NCBI RefSeq assembly: GCF_042186555.1
Contig: NC_133336.1
Span: forward strand, 40,294,338-40,358,337
Origin: Aquarana catesbeiana
Lineage: Eukaryota; Chordata; Amphibia; Anura; Ranidae
DNA: 64,000 nt
Direction of reading: 5' to 3'
Part shown: positions 45,746-57,290 of the stretch, piece after piece
How the letters are laid out: every line of letters starts with the position of its first letter
Position numbering within the stretch: the stretch's first letter is position 1
Program-made: the position numbers and the translations under genes
Notes under the pieces: model-generated
The model's database searches: none
Told to the model about the DNA's origin: nothing
What the model saw: the letters and a program-made list of their open reading frames with translations, nothing else

Positions 45746-45920
45746 CTGCTGCGGTCTCCCTCCTCTCCTCGCACATACTGTACTGATTGGTGTGTACAGC
45801 ATGCGAGGAGAGGAGAGAGCTGAACCGGACATGCGCCAGTTTGTTGACAACTGATCGCGCTGTCATTGTACGGAGCAGCTGTCATTGGCCCTTTACGCTG
45901 ATCTGTGATGCACCGGGTCC

Positions 45921-46059
45921 GGAGGTGCGCGAGTGTGGGAGGAGTCGTAGTACGCCCTCCCAGAATAAGCCGACTGGGCCATAGCCGAATGACAGCTACA
46001 GCGCAGTCGGCTTATTCTGGGAGGGCGTACTATGACTCCTCCCACACTCACGCACCTCC
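45921..46059. repeat. Long palindrome, 55-bp arms, 29-nt loop
   Basis: 45921-45975 (GGAGGTGCGCGAGTGTGGGA...) and 46005-46059 are reverse complements with only two or three mismatches. The loop is 45976-46004. It would fold into a strong hairpin or cruciform. Confidence 0.92.
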
Positions 46060-46949
46060 AACTGATTACTCATGGCTGTGTTTTTAGGCAGAATTGTGAG
46101 TGAGCCCATGCCCTTGGCTGAGAAGCAAACCCACACATGAAAGGTATCAGAATTCTTTACTGTTGGCATGACACAGGACTAATGGTGGCTCTCATGACTT
46201 TACCCTAGTCCTCAGCAGGCCAATCTCTGTACCTTTTTCAGAATATCAGTCTATCCCTGATGTTTTTCCTGGAGAGAAGTTGCTTCTTTGCTGCCCTTCC
46301 TGATACCAGGCCATCCTCCAAAAGTCTTCTCCTCACTGTGCATGCAGATGTACTCACACCTACCTGCTGCCATTCCTGAGCAAGCTCTGCACTGGTGGTG
46401 CCCCGATCCCGCAACTGTATCAGCTGTAGGAGATGCTCCTGGAGCTTGCTGGACTTTCTTGGGCACCCTGAAGTCTTCTCTACAAATGCAATGGAAATGT
46501 TTTTTTATGGGATTAAGTTCATTTTCATGGCAAAGACGGGCTTTGCAATTAATTGCAATTCATCTGATCACTCTTCATAACATTCTGGAGTATATGAAAA
46601 TTGCCATTATAAAAACTGAGGCAGCAGACTTTGTGAAAATTAATATTCATGTCATTCTCAAAACTTTTGGCCATGGTTGTACAATCCAATGGGAGAGACA
46701 AACAAATGTCCCAAAGTCCAATATTCTTAATAATAAAATTAATTCATGAATCAATTTTATTATCAAAACCCTTGGACTCTCGGACAATTATTTGGTGCTT
46801 ACATTGGATTGTCATCCTCCTATTTGTCGTGGTCTCCCGATCAGGTCCGTTGTGGTGTGTTAACATGCATTATACATATTGCCCACAATTTATGAAGAAA
46901 GTCGTTTTTTTTCATTGTTTTATTGGATATGTTCTATAGCAGAAAGTAA

Positions 46950-47170
46950 AGAATATTGTGTTTTTTCCAAAATTTTCTGACTTTTTTTGTTTGTATTGCA
47001 GAGAATAAAAACCTAGTAGTGATCAAATACCACCAAAAGAAAGCTCTATTTTTGGGAAAAAAATTATATAAATGCCATTTGTGTATAGCGTTGCATGACC
47101 GTGCAATTATCAGTTACACAAGTAACGCAGTGCCAAAAAAAAAAATGGCCTGGTCGTGAAGGGGGTAAAA
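46950..47170 (-). repeat. CCACTT-family fragment, inverted
   Basis: GATCAAATACCACCAAAAG and AAAGCTCTATTTTTGGG are the reverse of the family hallmark. AGTGCCAAAAAAAAAAATGG and CCTGGTCGTGAAGGGGGTAA give the inverted left end. Confidence 0.72.
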
Positions 47171-48016
47171 CCTTCTATAGGGCAAGTGGTTATCTGTGCT
47201 GTTTTCTGTGTTGTACCTCATATAAAGTTATTGTACGGCACCAAACAAAAGTCTGTTGCTTTGCATTCATGATTCATGTAGCACTTACTTCCTGGAATCC
47301 ACCTGCCCATAGCTTAGACATGCAGGTAGGAGAGTGTGCTTAGCTGAGAAAGCCCCCTCCCTTCCTCCAGGTGAAAGATAAAAATGTGCATGAAGACTCC
47401 TGGGATGTATGACATAATTTTGGCTATAAACCAGGAAGCATCTAAAGAAATGTGAAAAAAAAGAGATGAAAACAAGATAAAATGACATACCTTCTTATAT
47501 ATTTTCTTTCAAATGTTTTTATTGAAATTTTGTATATAAGTACAATGAAGATAGAGTAGTAATAATATGTATGAACTCTACATACACAGCCATGTAAAGT
47601 CGATGACAGTGTTTAGTGAACCATCATTTAAACATATATCATGTGAAGTTTAACATAACTTGGGGCAATTATGCCTCTATATCTTTAATAGTGGTAGCGG
47701 AAGCGCTTCCCCTCACCCCTAACGGGATCAAATAGTGAGTGGGATATCCAACGTCAAGATACAAGAACATAACATATTGCTCGAAGGCTGAATCCTGTAA
47801 TGTGAGTATAAAAGTGAAAAATATAAGTGTGTGGAACACTAACCACAGACCCCGAACAAAGGGAGGGAAGAAGAGAAAAAAAAAAATAGTTACCAATGCT
47901 TCAGTCAAGTATAACAGTATTCAGTATATAAGTTATGAGACCAATATTTAGCTGCAATTACTATAGTATTAAAGTTTAAGGTCTTTAGCTGCTTCTGGGT
48001 GAAGGAACCAAGCTTG

Positions 48017-48782
48017 TCATTTTATTATAAATTGGGGTGCTTTAAGTTTTTTAAGTGCCAGTAATTTTTCGTATTGACATTGTATATTGATTCTTGTGCA
48101 TATTTCTCTTCTGGTTGGGAGGTCAGAAGTTTTCCATTTACTCGCTAAAGCCGTCCTAGCCGCAAATAATACATGAGCGATCACTGTTTTAACTGTGAAA
48201 GAATAGGAATCTAGGCCTATGTTCAGTAGTGCTAGCTTCGGGGTGAGTGATTTATACTGGCCTGTGATTTCGCTGATGATTCTAGCTATAATTTCCCAGA
48301 AGGACACTATTTGAGGGCAGTTCCATAGAACATGGAATATGTTCCCTATACAGTTACAATTTCTCCAACAATATTTCGAGGAATCCTTAAATATTTTTGA
48401 TAGTCTGTATGGTGTCAAATACCACCTATGATATATTTTTTGAAAATTTTCCCAATGCTCCACACAAGCAGTCATACTAAAGCTTGTTTGTATAGCTTTC
48501 AGCCATTGTTGTAGGGAGAATTCTTTCTGCATATCTTTTTCCCATTTGTACATGTCTGGAGTTTTAGTCACTAATAAGGGGCCTGATAGAGAGTTATAGA
48601 AGAAAGAAATTTCACGGGTCGATTTGTTCGACTTCCCTTGGAGGAAACCCCAAATAGAGCTTGGAATTTCTATGCATTCCATACACTTGGTAGTTGAATG
48701 ATAGTGTCTAATCTGCATTGACTTATAGGTATCAGTAGGTAGGCTGCTGAGGTGTAAAGTATTTGTGAAGTTTATACCTCGT
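48017..48782 (-). pseudogene. LINE ORF2, C-terminal part
   Basis: About 255 codons on the minus strand after the insertion. Contains YHRWYLTPYRLSKIFKDSSK and then NIFHVLWNCPQIVSFWEII, the Cys/His-containing C-terminal region of L1-type ORF2 proteins that supports reverse transcription. The frame joins that of 54674-55238 when the 5.9-kb insert and one TTAA are taken out, so the split is due to the insertion alone. Confidence 0.9.
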
Positions 48783-49199
48783 TTAACCACTTGAGCCCCG
48801 GACCATTATGCTGCCTAAGGACCAGAGGTCTTTTTCCAATTTGGCACTGCGTCGCTTTAACTGCTAATTGCGCGGTCATGCAATGCTGTACCCAAACGAA
48901 ATTTGCGTCCTTTTCTTCCCACAAATAGAGCTTTCTTTTGATGGTATTTGATCACCTCTGCAGTTTTTATTTTTTGCGCTATAAACGGAAAAAGACCGAA
49001 AATTTTGAAAAAAAATGATATTTTCTACTTTTTGTTATAAAAAAAATCCAATAAACTCAATTTTAGTCATACATTTAGGCCAAAATGTATTCGGCCACAT
49101 GTCTTTGGTAAAAAAAATGTCAATAAGCGTATATTTATTGGTTTGCGCAAAAGTTATAGCGTCTACAAACTAGGGTACATTTTCTGGAATTTACACAGC

Positions 49200-50700
49200 T
49201 TTTAGTTTATGACTGCCTATGTCATTTCTTGAGGTGCTAAAATGGCAGGGCAGTACAAAACCCCCCCAAATGACCCCATTTTGGAAAGTAGACACCCCAA
49301 GGAAATTGCTGATAGGCATGTTGAACCCATTGAATATTTATTTTTTTTGTCCCAAGTGATTGAATAATGACAAAAAAAAAAAAAAAAAAAAATATTTACA
49401 AAAAGTTGTCACTAAATGATATATTGCTCACACAGGCCATGGGCCTATGTGGAATTGCACCCCAAAATATATTCAGCTACTTCTCCTGAGTACGGGGATA
49501 CCACATGTGTGGGACTTTTTGGGAGCCTAGCCGCGTATGGGACCCCGAAAACCAATCACCGCCTTCAGGATTTCTAAGGGTGTAACTTTTTGATTTCACT
49601 CTTCACTGCCTATCACAGTTTCGGAGGCCATGGAATGCCCAGGTGGCACAACCCCCCCCCAAATGACCCCATTTTGGAAAGTAGACACCCCAAGCTATTT
49701 GCTGAGAGGCATATTGAGTCCATGGAATATTTTATATTTTGACACAAGTTGCGGGAAAGTGACACTTTTTTTTTTTTTTTTTTGCACAAAGTTGTCACTA
49801 AATGATATATTGCTCACACAGGCCATGGGCCTATGTGGAATTGCACCCCAAAATACATTTAGCTGCTTCTCCTGAGTATAGGGATACCACATGTGTGAGA
49901 CTTTTTGGGAGCCTAGCCGCGTACGGGACCCCGAAAACCAATCACCGCCTTCAGCGTTTTTAAGGGCGTGAATTTTTGATTTTACTCTTCACTGCCTAAC
50001 ACCGTTTCGGAGGCCATGGAATGCCCAGGTGGCACAAAACCCCCCCAAATGACCCCATTTTGGAAAGTAGACACCCCAAGCTATTTGCTGAGAGGCATGG
50101 TGAGTATTTTGCAGCTCTCATTTGTTTTTGAAAATGAAGAAAGACAAGAAAAAACTTTTTTTTTTTTTCTTTTTTCAAATTTCAAAACTTTGTGACAAAA
50201 AGTGAGGTCTGCAAAATACTCACTATACCTCTCAGCAAATAGCTTGGGGTGTCTACTTTCCAAAATGGGGTCATTTGGGGGGGGTTTGTGCCACCTGGGC
50301 ATTCCATGGCCTCCGAAACTGTGATAGGCAGTGAAGAGTGAAATCAAAAATTCACGCCCTTAGAAAGCCTGAAGGCGGTGCTTGGTTTTCGGGGTCCCGT
50401 ACACGGCTAGGCTCCCAAAAAGTCTCACACATGTGGTATCCCCGTACTCAGGAGAAGCAGCAGAATGTATTTTGGGGTGTAATTTCACATATTCCCATGG
50501 CATGTTTGAGCAATATATCATTTAGTGACAACTTTGTGCAAAAAAAAAAAAAAAAAAAAAAATTTGTCTCTTTCCCGCAACTTGTGTCGCAATATAAAAT
50601 ATTCCATGGACTCGACATGCCTCTCAACAAATAGCTTGGGGTGTCTACTTTCCAAAATGGGGTCATTTGGGGGGGGTTTTGAACTGTCCTGGCATTTTAT
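49200..50700. repeat. Direct and inverted repeat array inside the piggyBac-like element
   Basis: A unit of about 410 bp (GACCCCATTTTGGAAAGTAG, ACACCCCAAGCTATTTGCTG, TTGTCACTAAATGATATATT, CACATGTGTGRGACTTTTTG) starts near 49260, 49665 and 50050 in direct order and then reads backwards from 50215 to 50670. The turning point is near 50150-50215. This makes a stem of roughly 450 bp. Confidence 0.9.
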
Positions 50701-50759
50701 GCACAACATTTAGAAGCTTATGTCACACATCACCCACTCTTCTAACCACTTGAAGACAA

Positions 50760-51560
50760 AGCCCTTTCTGACACTTATTTTTTACATGAAAAAGTTTTTT
50801 TTTTTTGCAAGAAAATTACTTTGAACCCCCAAACATTATATATTTTTTTAAAGCAAATGCCCTACAGATTAAAATGGTGGGTGTTTCATTTTTTTTTTTC
50901 ACACAGTATTTGCGCAGCGATTTTTCAAACGCATTTTTTGGGGAAAAAACACACTTTTTTAAATTTTAATGCACTAAAACACACTATATTGCCCAAATGT
51001 TTGATGAAATAAAAAAGATGATCTTAGACCGAGTACATGGATACCAAACATGACATGCTTTACAATTGCGCACAAACGTGCAGTGGCAACAAAATAAATA
51101 CATTTTTAAAAGCCTTTAAAAGCCTTTACAGGTTACCACTTTAGATTTGCAGAGGAGGTCTACTGCAAAAATTACTGCCCTCGATCTGACCTTCGCGGCG
51201 ATACCTCACATGCATGGTGCAATTGCTGTTTACGTTTGACGACAGACCGCCGCTTGCGTTCGCCTTAGCGCAAGAGCAGGGGGCGACAGGGGTGCTTTTT
51301 TTTTTTTTTTTTTTTTTCTTTATTATTTTTTTGCTTTTTTATCTTATTTTTAAACTGTTCCTTTCATTTTTTTTTTTTTAAATCATTTTTATTGTTATCT
51401 CGGGGAATGTAAATATCCCCTATGATAGCAATAGGTAGTGACAGGTACTCTTTTTTGAAAAAATTGGGGTCTATTAGACCCTAGATCTCTCCTCTGCCTT
51501 CAAAGCATCTGACCACACCAAGATCGGTGTGATAAAATGCTTCCCCAATTTCCCAATGGC
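50760..51560 (+). repeat. Block H, copy 3 (inside the 5.9-kb element)
   Basis: TTGAACCCCCAAACATTATA, TATTTGCGCAGCGATTTTTC, TTGCAGAGGAGGTCTACTGC and GTAGTGACAGGTACTC match copies at 28094 and 30840. This places block H within the piggyBac-like family. Confidence 0.78.
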
Positions 51561-52283
51561 GCTATTTACATCCGGCGAAATCTAAGTCATAAAATGCTCG
51601 TAGCTTCCGGTTTCTTAGGCCATAGAGATGTTTGGAGCCACTCTGGTCTCTGATCAGCTCTATGGTCAGCTGGCTGAATCACCGGCTGCATTCTCAGGTT
51701 CCCTGTTGAGACAGGAGAGCCAGAGAAAAACACGGAAGACGGTGGGGGGGGGGGGGGGGCATTCCCTCCCACGGCTTGTAAAGGCAGTCTAGAGGCTAAT
51801 TAGCCGCTAGGATTGCTTTTACATGAAAGCCGACCGCTGGCTGAAAAGAATGATACCAAGATGATACCTAAACCTGCAGGCATCATTCTGGTATAACCAC
51901 TCAAAGTTGTGAATGGCGTACCTGAAGACAAAAAAATGGTTAACAATAAAGCACAGTAAACAGTAAAGTATAAATAATTACATACCTGAAAAACAAACAT
52001 GATAAAACATAATAACAATAACAATAACAATAACAATAAAACACTGCAGAATAGAATACAGTAAAAAAAGAGCAGAACAATAGAGAGAGAGAATAGAGAG
52101 AGAGAACAATAAAACGACAACTATTTTTTTTTATTTTATATATATATATTTTTTTTTTTACACTTTTTTTGTAACTAACTTTTATAACGGTAACCGGTTC
52201 CAGGTTCGGGTCTCTCAAAATGCGATGGCATCTTGGGAGACCCTGTGAAAGTGTGCCTAGTCTGTGCAATGCTGTACCCTACG

Positions 52284-52670
52284 CTAATACTCAACTAGTG
52301 TATGGTAGCGTTCAAAACATTCACCAATGCAAAGACCAGGATTGTCAGGACAGGAGGGACAATAATAGCGGGTGTCACGCCTATATCCGCGTTTGCTGCA
52401 GACACAACATCTTTTTGGGGGGGTTCGTTGGGTAGGGGTACTCGGGAGCACATAAAAATGCCTCTCATGCAGCCGACTGCATTTGGTTGGGGATGTGAAT
52501 GGGGGAGGTACGGGTGCTGCAGAAGCGGTGGGTTCCCAATTAGGATTGGCGAATGCAGCAGGAAGGGCACTATGGGCACGACGGGCCTGTGTTTGTCTTT
52601 TTGGTGGCAGCGGGACACTACTTGTGCTTGCCACCTCACCAGCTTGAACTGCACTTATGGGACTCGCCAC
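52284..52670 (-). pseudogene. piggyBac transposase C-terminal cysteine-rich domain, relic
   Basis: A 128-codon frame on the minus strand. Residues 69-86 read ERHFYVLPSTPTQRTPPK and residues 87-123 form KRCCVCSKRGYRRDTRYYC and then CPDNPGLCIGECFERYHT. The Cys pattern (88/89, 91, 104, 107, 114, 118, His123) is that of the piggyBac C-terminal RING-like zinc domain that binds the terminal repeats. The preceding 60 residues look unrelated. The catalytic RNase H-like domain that should precede it is missing, so this is the 3' end of a transposase left after internal deletion. It faces the left end of the element. Confidence 0.9.
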
Positions 52671-52726
52671 GTCACCAAGTGTTACTGCAGTGCTAGTTTG
52701 ACTACGACCGGGGTGTACTAGGCCGC

Positions 52727-53800
52727 TGGCGCTTGCCAGTTCAATAAAAAGCTTCCAAAAAAACTGTTAGCGATCGCAGGGATCAGGCCTGACTCTGCGA
52801 ACGCTGCAGTTATGCGTTTAGTGTTTTGTAAGTGTCAGTGATCGATCGATACTGCACTTGGGTGGGCTGGACTGGGCCGGGCGGAGGGGCAAAACGCAGG
52901 TGCTAGCAGGTATCTGGGCTGATCCCGCTAACACTGCGTTTTTGGGAACCCTAAACTGCTGGGGACGCTAGTATAGATCTGATCGGATCAGATATTGATC
53001 CGTTCAGATACTATACCACTAAAGGAGGCGTATGCTGCGTGCGTGGGTGTTAGTGGTACTGGCGCTAACCTGACGCTGCCTGGGGCCGGTGCTTGCTAGT
53101 TCACCAAAATGCTACCAAAAAAACTGTTAGCGATCGCAGGGATCAGGCCTGACTCTGCGAACGCTGCAGTTATGCGTTTAGTGCCTTGTAAGTGACAGTG
53201 ATCGATCGATACTGCACTTGGGTGGGCTGGGCTGGGCCGGGCGGAGGGGCACAACGCAAGTGCTAGCAGGTATCTGGGCTGATCCCGCTAACACTGCGTT
53301 TTTGGGAACCCTAAACTGCTGGGGACGCTAGTATAGATCTGATCGGATCAGATATTGATCCGATCAGATACTATACCACTAAGGGAGGTGTACGGTGCGT
53401 GCGTGGGTGTTAGCGCTACTGGCGCTAACCTGACGCTGCCTGGTGCTTGCTTGCCAGTTCACCAAAATGCTACCAAAAAAACTGTTAGCGATCGTAGGGA
53501 TCAGGCCTGACTCTGCGAACGCTGCAGTTATGCGTTTAGTGTTTTGTAAGTGACAGTGATCGATCGATACTGCACTTGGGTGGGCTGGGCGGAGGGGCAA
53601 AACGCAGGTGCTAGCGGGTATCTGGGCTGATCCCGCTAACACTGTGTTTTTGGGAACCCTAAACTGCTGGGGACGCCAGTATAGATCTGATCGGATCAGA
53701 TATTGATCCGATCAGATACTATACCACTAAGGGAGGCGCATGCTGCGTGCGTGGGTGTTAGCGGTACTGGCGCTAATCTGACGCTGCCTGGGGCGACGCA
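52727..53800 (+). repeat. Three tandem 359-bp units
   Basis: ACTGTTAGCGATCGYAGGGA appears at 52764, 53123 and 53481 (spacings 359 and 358). Each unit holds CAGTGATCGATCGATACTGC, AACACTGYGTTTTTGGGAAC and the palindrome GATCTGATCGGATCAGAT. Differences between units are few, so the array is fairly young. Confidence 0.93.
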
Positions 53801-54406
53801 TATCACCGCCGGGCGATCAGGGGGCTAAACCTTTATTCGGTAATAAACGGCGGGTGCCCTGACACTATAAAAAATAAACGAACTAACCTGCGTCACCCGT
53901 AACGGTTATATGGTGATCAGTGGTGAAAGGGTTAACTAGGGGGCAATCAAGGGGTTAAAACATTTATTAGGTAGTATATGGGGGTCCCTGTCACTATAAA
54001 ACGCTGACGGCGAACCTAAATATTTACCTCACTAACTAGCGTCACCAGCGACACTAATACAGCGATCAGAAAAATGATCGCTTAGCGACACTGGCGATGG
54101 GGGGTGATCAAGGGGTTAAAACTTTATTAGGGGGGGTTGGGGGGTATCCTAGACCTAAAGGGGGGTAATACTCACTGTCCCAACACTGTAACTGTCACAA
54201 ACTGACACTATGCAGTAATCAGAAAAAAAAAAAAAAAACCTGCTGGTGTCAGTTTGTGACAGGGGGGGGGGGTGATTGGGGGGGGATCGGGGGGCGATCG
54301 GGGTGTTTTGTATGCCTGGCATGTTCTACTGTGTGTGTGTTGTGCACTCACATTGATGTCTTCTCCCCTCGGCGCTGGAACGGAAACTACCGAGCCGAGG
54401 GGAGAT

Positions 54407-54456
54407 GACATCATTTCCTTTGCTGCTGTTTAGCATACAGCAGCAAAGGAGTGTTC
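54407..54456. repeat. Short inverted repeat with CATTTCCTTTGCTGCTG arms
   Basis: TCCTTTGCTGCTGT (54415-54428) and ACAGCAGCAAAGGA (54437-54450) are exact reverse complements around a TTAGCATA loop. Also CGAGCCGAGGGGAGATGACA near 54390 mirrors GTCTTCTCCCCTCGGCG (54358), making nested stems near the right end of the element. Confidence 0.75.
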
Positions 54457-54673
54457 CCATTGGCCGGCGGCGATCGCGAGGGGGGGGCCACGAACGGATG
54501 GCCTCCCCCTCATCTCGGATCGCCGGGGAACAGAACGGGACCGCTTCGGGCACCGGGGGGGTCCGATCGGACCCCCCACCCGCGAGAGGCAAATCACGTA
54601 CATGTACGTGATTTTGCCTGCCCGTGCCGCCTTGCCGACGTAAATCGGCGTTAGGCGGTCCTTAAGTGGTTAA

Positions 54674-56987
54674 GGCAGTCTCCCGCAGTAAAATCTTTAA
54701 TTAGCCATTCATATGTTTTAACGGGGATATTTAATTTGTATATATTTTCTGTGTATTTTTTGTGGGAGAGTAAAGTACGCCATGCTTTCAAAGTGGCTAC
54801 AATTGTGGGGTGGCGAACAAAAGAGAGTACTTGGGGAGACATAAGAGAAGCTGATAAAATAGCAAGTGCGTCCTGATGTTTCATACAGCTTATTTCCATG
54901 TCAACCCATAGTTTGTCCTCAGTTGGTTTTAGCCAATTTTTAGCTTGGTCTAATAAGGACGCATTATAGTAGCCCTGTAAATCTGGTAAACCAATACCAT
55001 CGTTCGCTCTCATCAAATGTAGTGATGAAAGGGCAATTCTCGGATTTTTACCTTGCCATATAAAGTTCCCTAAGAGGGAGTTACATTTTGTGAAGAATGG
55101 GATAGGAATAGGGTTTGGGGGTTTTCTAAACAGGTAGAGTATCTTGGGGAGTACCTGCATTTTAAAGGCAGCTGCTCTGCCCACCCAAGACATTTGAGAC
55201 TTACTCATCCATTTCAAATCTTCAGAGATGTCGGACAATAGAGGATTAAAGTTGGTTTCATAGAGCAGAACAGTGGAATAAGTAAGCTGGATGCCTAAAT
55301 ATTTGATTGATTTAGCTCCAAATGTATATCAGAACCCACTTTTTATTTGATTTATTTGGCTTTGAGACAATCCCATGGCCAGTATTTGACACTTATTAGA
55401 GTTGATCTTGTAGTAGGAGGCTTTCCCAAATTCCTCAATTAGTTGCTGGGTTCTATGTAGGGAAATGAGGGGATTTGCTAGAGACAAAATTATATCGTCT
55501 GCGAACAGGCCTATTTTGTGTTCATTGCGGCCTACTCGTAGGCCCTGAATCAGAGGGTCACTCCTGATGGCTTCAGCAAAGGGTTCGATGGCAAGGGAAA
55601 ATATAATTGGAGAGAGGGGGCACCCCTGCCTTGTTCCATTCGAAAGATCGAATGATCCAGACAGAGTACCGTCGACATAGACTCTTGCTGAAGGATTTTT
55701 GTATAATGTCATAATGGCGGAAAATATGGACCCAGACAGCCCGAATTTAGTTAGCACTTGTGACAGATATTCCCAATGAACTCTTTCGAATGCCTTCTCA
55801 GCAACCAAAGCAAGGAGGAGAGAAGGCACCCGACACGTCTCAGCGTGTTGTATTAGGTTAATCATTCTTTGTGTCCCATCTGGAGCCTGCCTACCCCTCA
55901 CAAACCCTACTTGCTCCGTCCTTGTAGGAGTGGAGTTAAATCCAAGAGTCTGTTAGCAAGCAGTTTTGAGTATATTTTTAAATCTGAATTTAGAAGCGAT
56001 ATGGGCCTGAAATTTTGTTGGTGGTCTGGCTCTTTTCCAGGTTTAGGGAGAGTCACAATAACAGCTTCTAACATTTCCTTTGGGAAGTGACCTGTGAGGA
56101 TAGCTTGGTTGTATAGTTCAACCAAATAAGGGTTTAAAATTGGATTAAGGGCTCTATAGTATTCTGAGGAGAGTCCATCAATTCCCAGTGATTTTCCCAG
56201 CGGAAGAGATGTAATAACATGTATAATTTCTTGCCTTTCTATAGGGCGGTTAAGGTGGTTCAGTGAGGCATCATCAAGTACAGGTAAATGTATGTTTTTA
56301 AGGAACTTGGATATTACCTCAGGGGCATGGTCGGACCATGTGATGTTGTAAATATGTGTCCCTGTTACCTTATGGAGAAGAGTTCTATCTGTAATAAAGC
56401 AGTCAATTCTTGAGTAAGTGTTATGGGGATGGGAGAAAAAGGTATAGTCTCTTTCTGTGGTATGATGATAACGGGTCATGTAGATCCTCCTGCATCAGAA
56501 ATTGTCCGGGTTTCCTCGCCGAATTTCTGGTGGTAGTGTCCATGTCGGGGTCCATGGGAATGTTGAAATCACCGCAAAGTAAAAGTTGGCCTTTTTGGAT
56601 TAAGCGAGCTTTGGCCAAGATCCGTCTGATGAACCGTATTTGTTGCTTGTTGGGAGCATAGATATTGACGAGGGTGTATAATACTCCATTGAATTCTGCA
56701 ACCAGGATTATAAATCTACCTTCTTCATCTGTCACCGAAGTATGTAACTTGAAAGATAGCGAATCTTTTACTGCTATCATAACTCCTCTTTTCTTTTTCT
56801 TGAAATTAGCTTGGTAAACATGGGGGAAGTGTTTGTGGGTACAGCTGGGAGGTTTTGCAGACAGGAAGTGAGATTCTTGTACACATAATATATCGCAGTG
56901 ATGACGTTCTGCTTCCTTCCAAACTCCCCGTCTCTTGTAGGGGCTATTAAGACCTTTTGTGTTCAATGATAATAACTTAAGTACCAT
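54674..56987 (-). pseudogene. LINE ORF2, endonuclease and reverse transcriptase part
   Basis: The first frame (56421-56987) begins VLKLLSLNTKGLNSPYKRRG and has CDILCVQESH and LLCGDFNIPMD, APE-type endonuclease motifs; after a frameshift 55907-56479 has YSRIDCFITDR and WSDHAPE (the catalytic SDH) and then FRPISLLNSDLKIYSKLLAN, the start of the reverse transcriptase. A third frame (55329-55901) has RQGCPLSPIIFSLAIEP and LFADDIIL (motif C, Asp pair intact). Motif A reads LVAEKAFERV instead of the usual LDAEKAFDRV: codon GTT at 55803-55805 replaces the catalytic Asp. An in-frame TGA follows at 55329. The enzyme is dead. Confidence 0.93.
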
Positions 56988-57290
56988 TGAAGATAGGTGT
57001 AATGCAGGTGAATGATTTTTCTTCCGTATATATATGTTGCAAGCATGAGGTAAAGCAAACTTGGTAACGTAAACTTAAAACAAACAAAATGAGAAAAAGG
57101 AATTGGAAATTTGTATTGTTGTAGTCCCATACTCTATGATGAGAGGGAGGTTGTTGGGTACAGAGGTCTCCTGTACACATATTCAAAGGGGGGTAAATGT
57201 CCAACCGAGCAGGATCTTAGTATGCAATGTGGCGGCAGGTAATCAGGGGCCGTTGTTGTGCGGAAATCAGATTGGCACTAATCTGAACAA

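Larger units (their letters stand above)
43890..46065 (+). mobile_element. piggyBac-like CCACTT element inserted in Tc1
   Basis: Begins CCACTTGCCCACTAGGCACT after TTAT and ends CAACTGA before TTAC, so the TTAA duplications have decayed. The body has AAATAGACCTTTCTTTTAA and two diverged copies of the TTTTGGAAAGTAGACA unit seen in the 5.9-kb element. It carries a nested MITE, a minisatellite and a palindrome. Confidence 0.7.
43338..46679 (-). mobile_element. Tc1/mariner copy (minus) split by a TTAA element
   Basis: TA at 43336-43337 and 46680-46681; inverted ends CAGCCATGCCCAAAAGTTTT and AAAACTTTTGGCCATGGTTG. The left part (43543-43773, minus) encodes WPGNSPDLNPFENFWSILKR, the catalytic Glu region of a Tc1 transposase. 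The right part (46075-46600) holds the rest of the transposase in decayed form. They are separated by 43890-46065. Confidence 0.88.
48787..54669 (-). mobile_element. 5.9-kb piggyBac-like element (CCACTT family founder type)
   Basis: TTAA at 48783-48786 and 54670-54673; ends CCACTTGAGCCCCGGACC and GGCGGTCCTTAAGTGG. It carries the family's ACAAATAGAGCTTTCTTTTG block, a direct/inverted repeat array (49200-50700), block H (50760-51560), a piggyBac transposase C-terminus on the minus strand (52284-52670), three 359-bp tandem units (52727-53800) and a GC-rich tail. No catalytic DDD domain was found, so it is non-autonomous. It disrupts LINE ORF2. Confidence 0.9.

Noticed and set aside
45267..45885. 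Open frames of up to 199 codons rich in Cys, Pro, His, Ala and Met on the minus strand
   Set aside because: They are produced by the 12-24-bp minisatellite, whose unit keeps several frames open; no conserved domain or start context.
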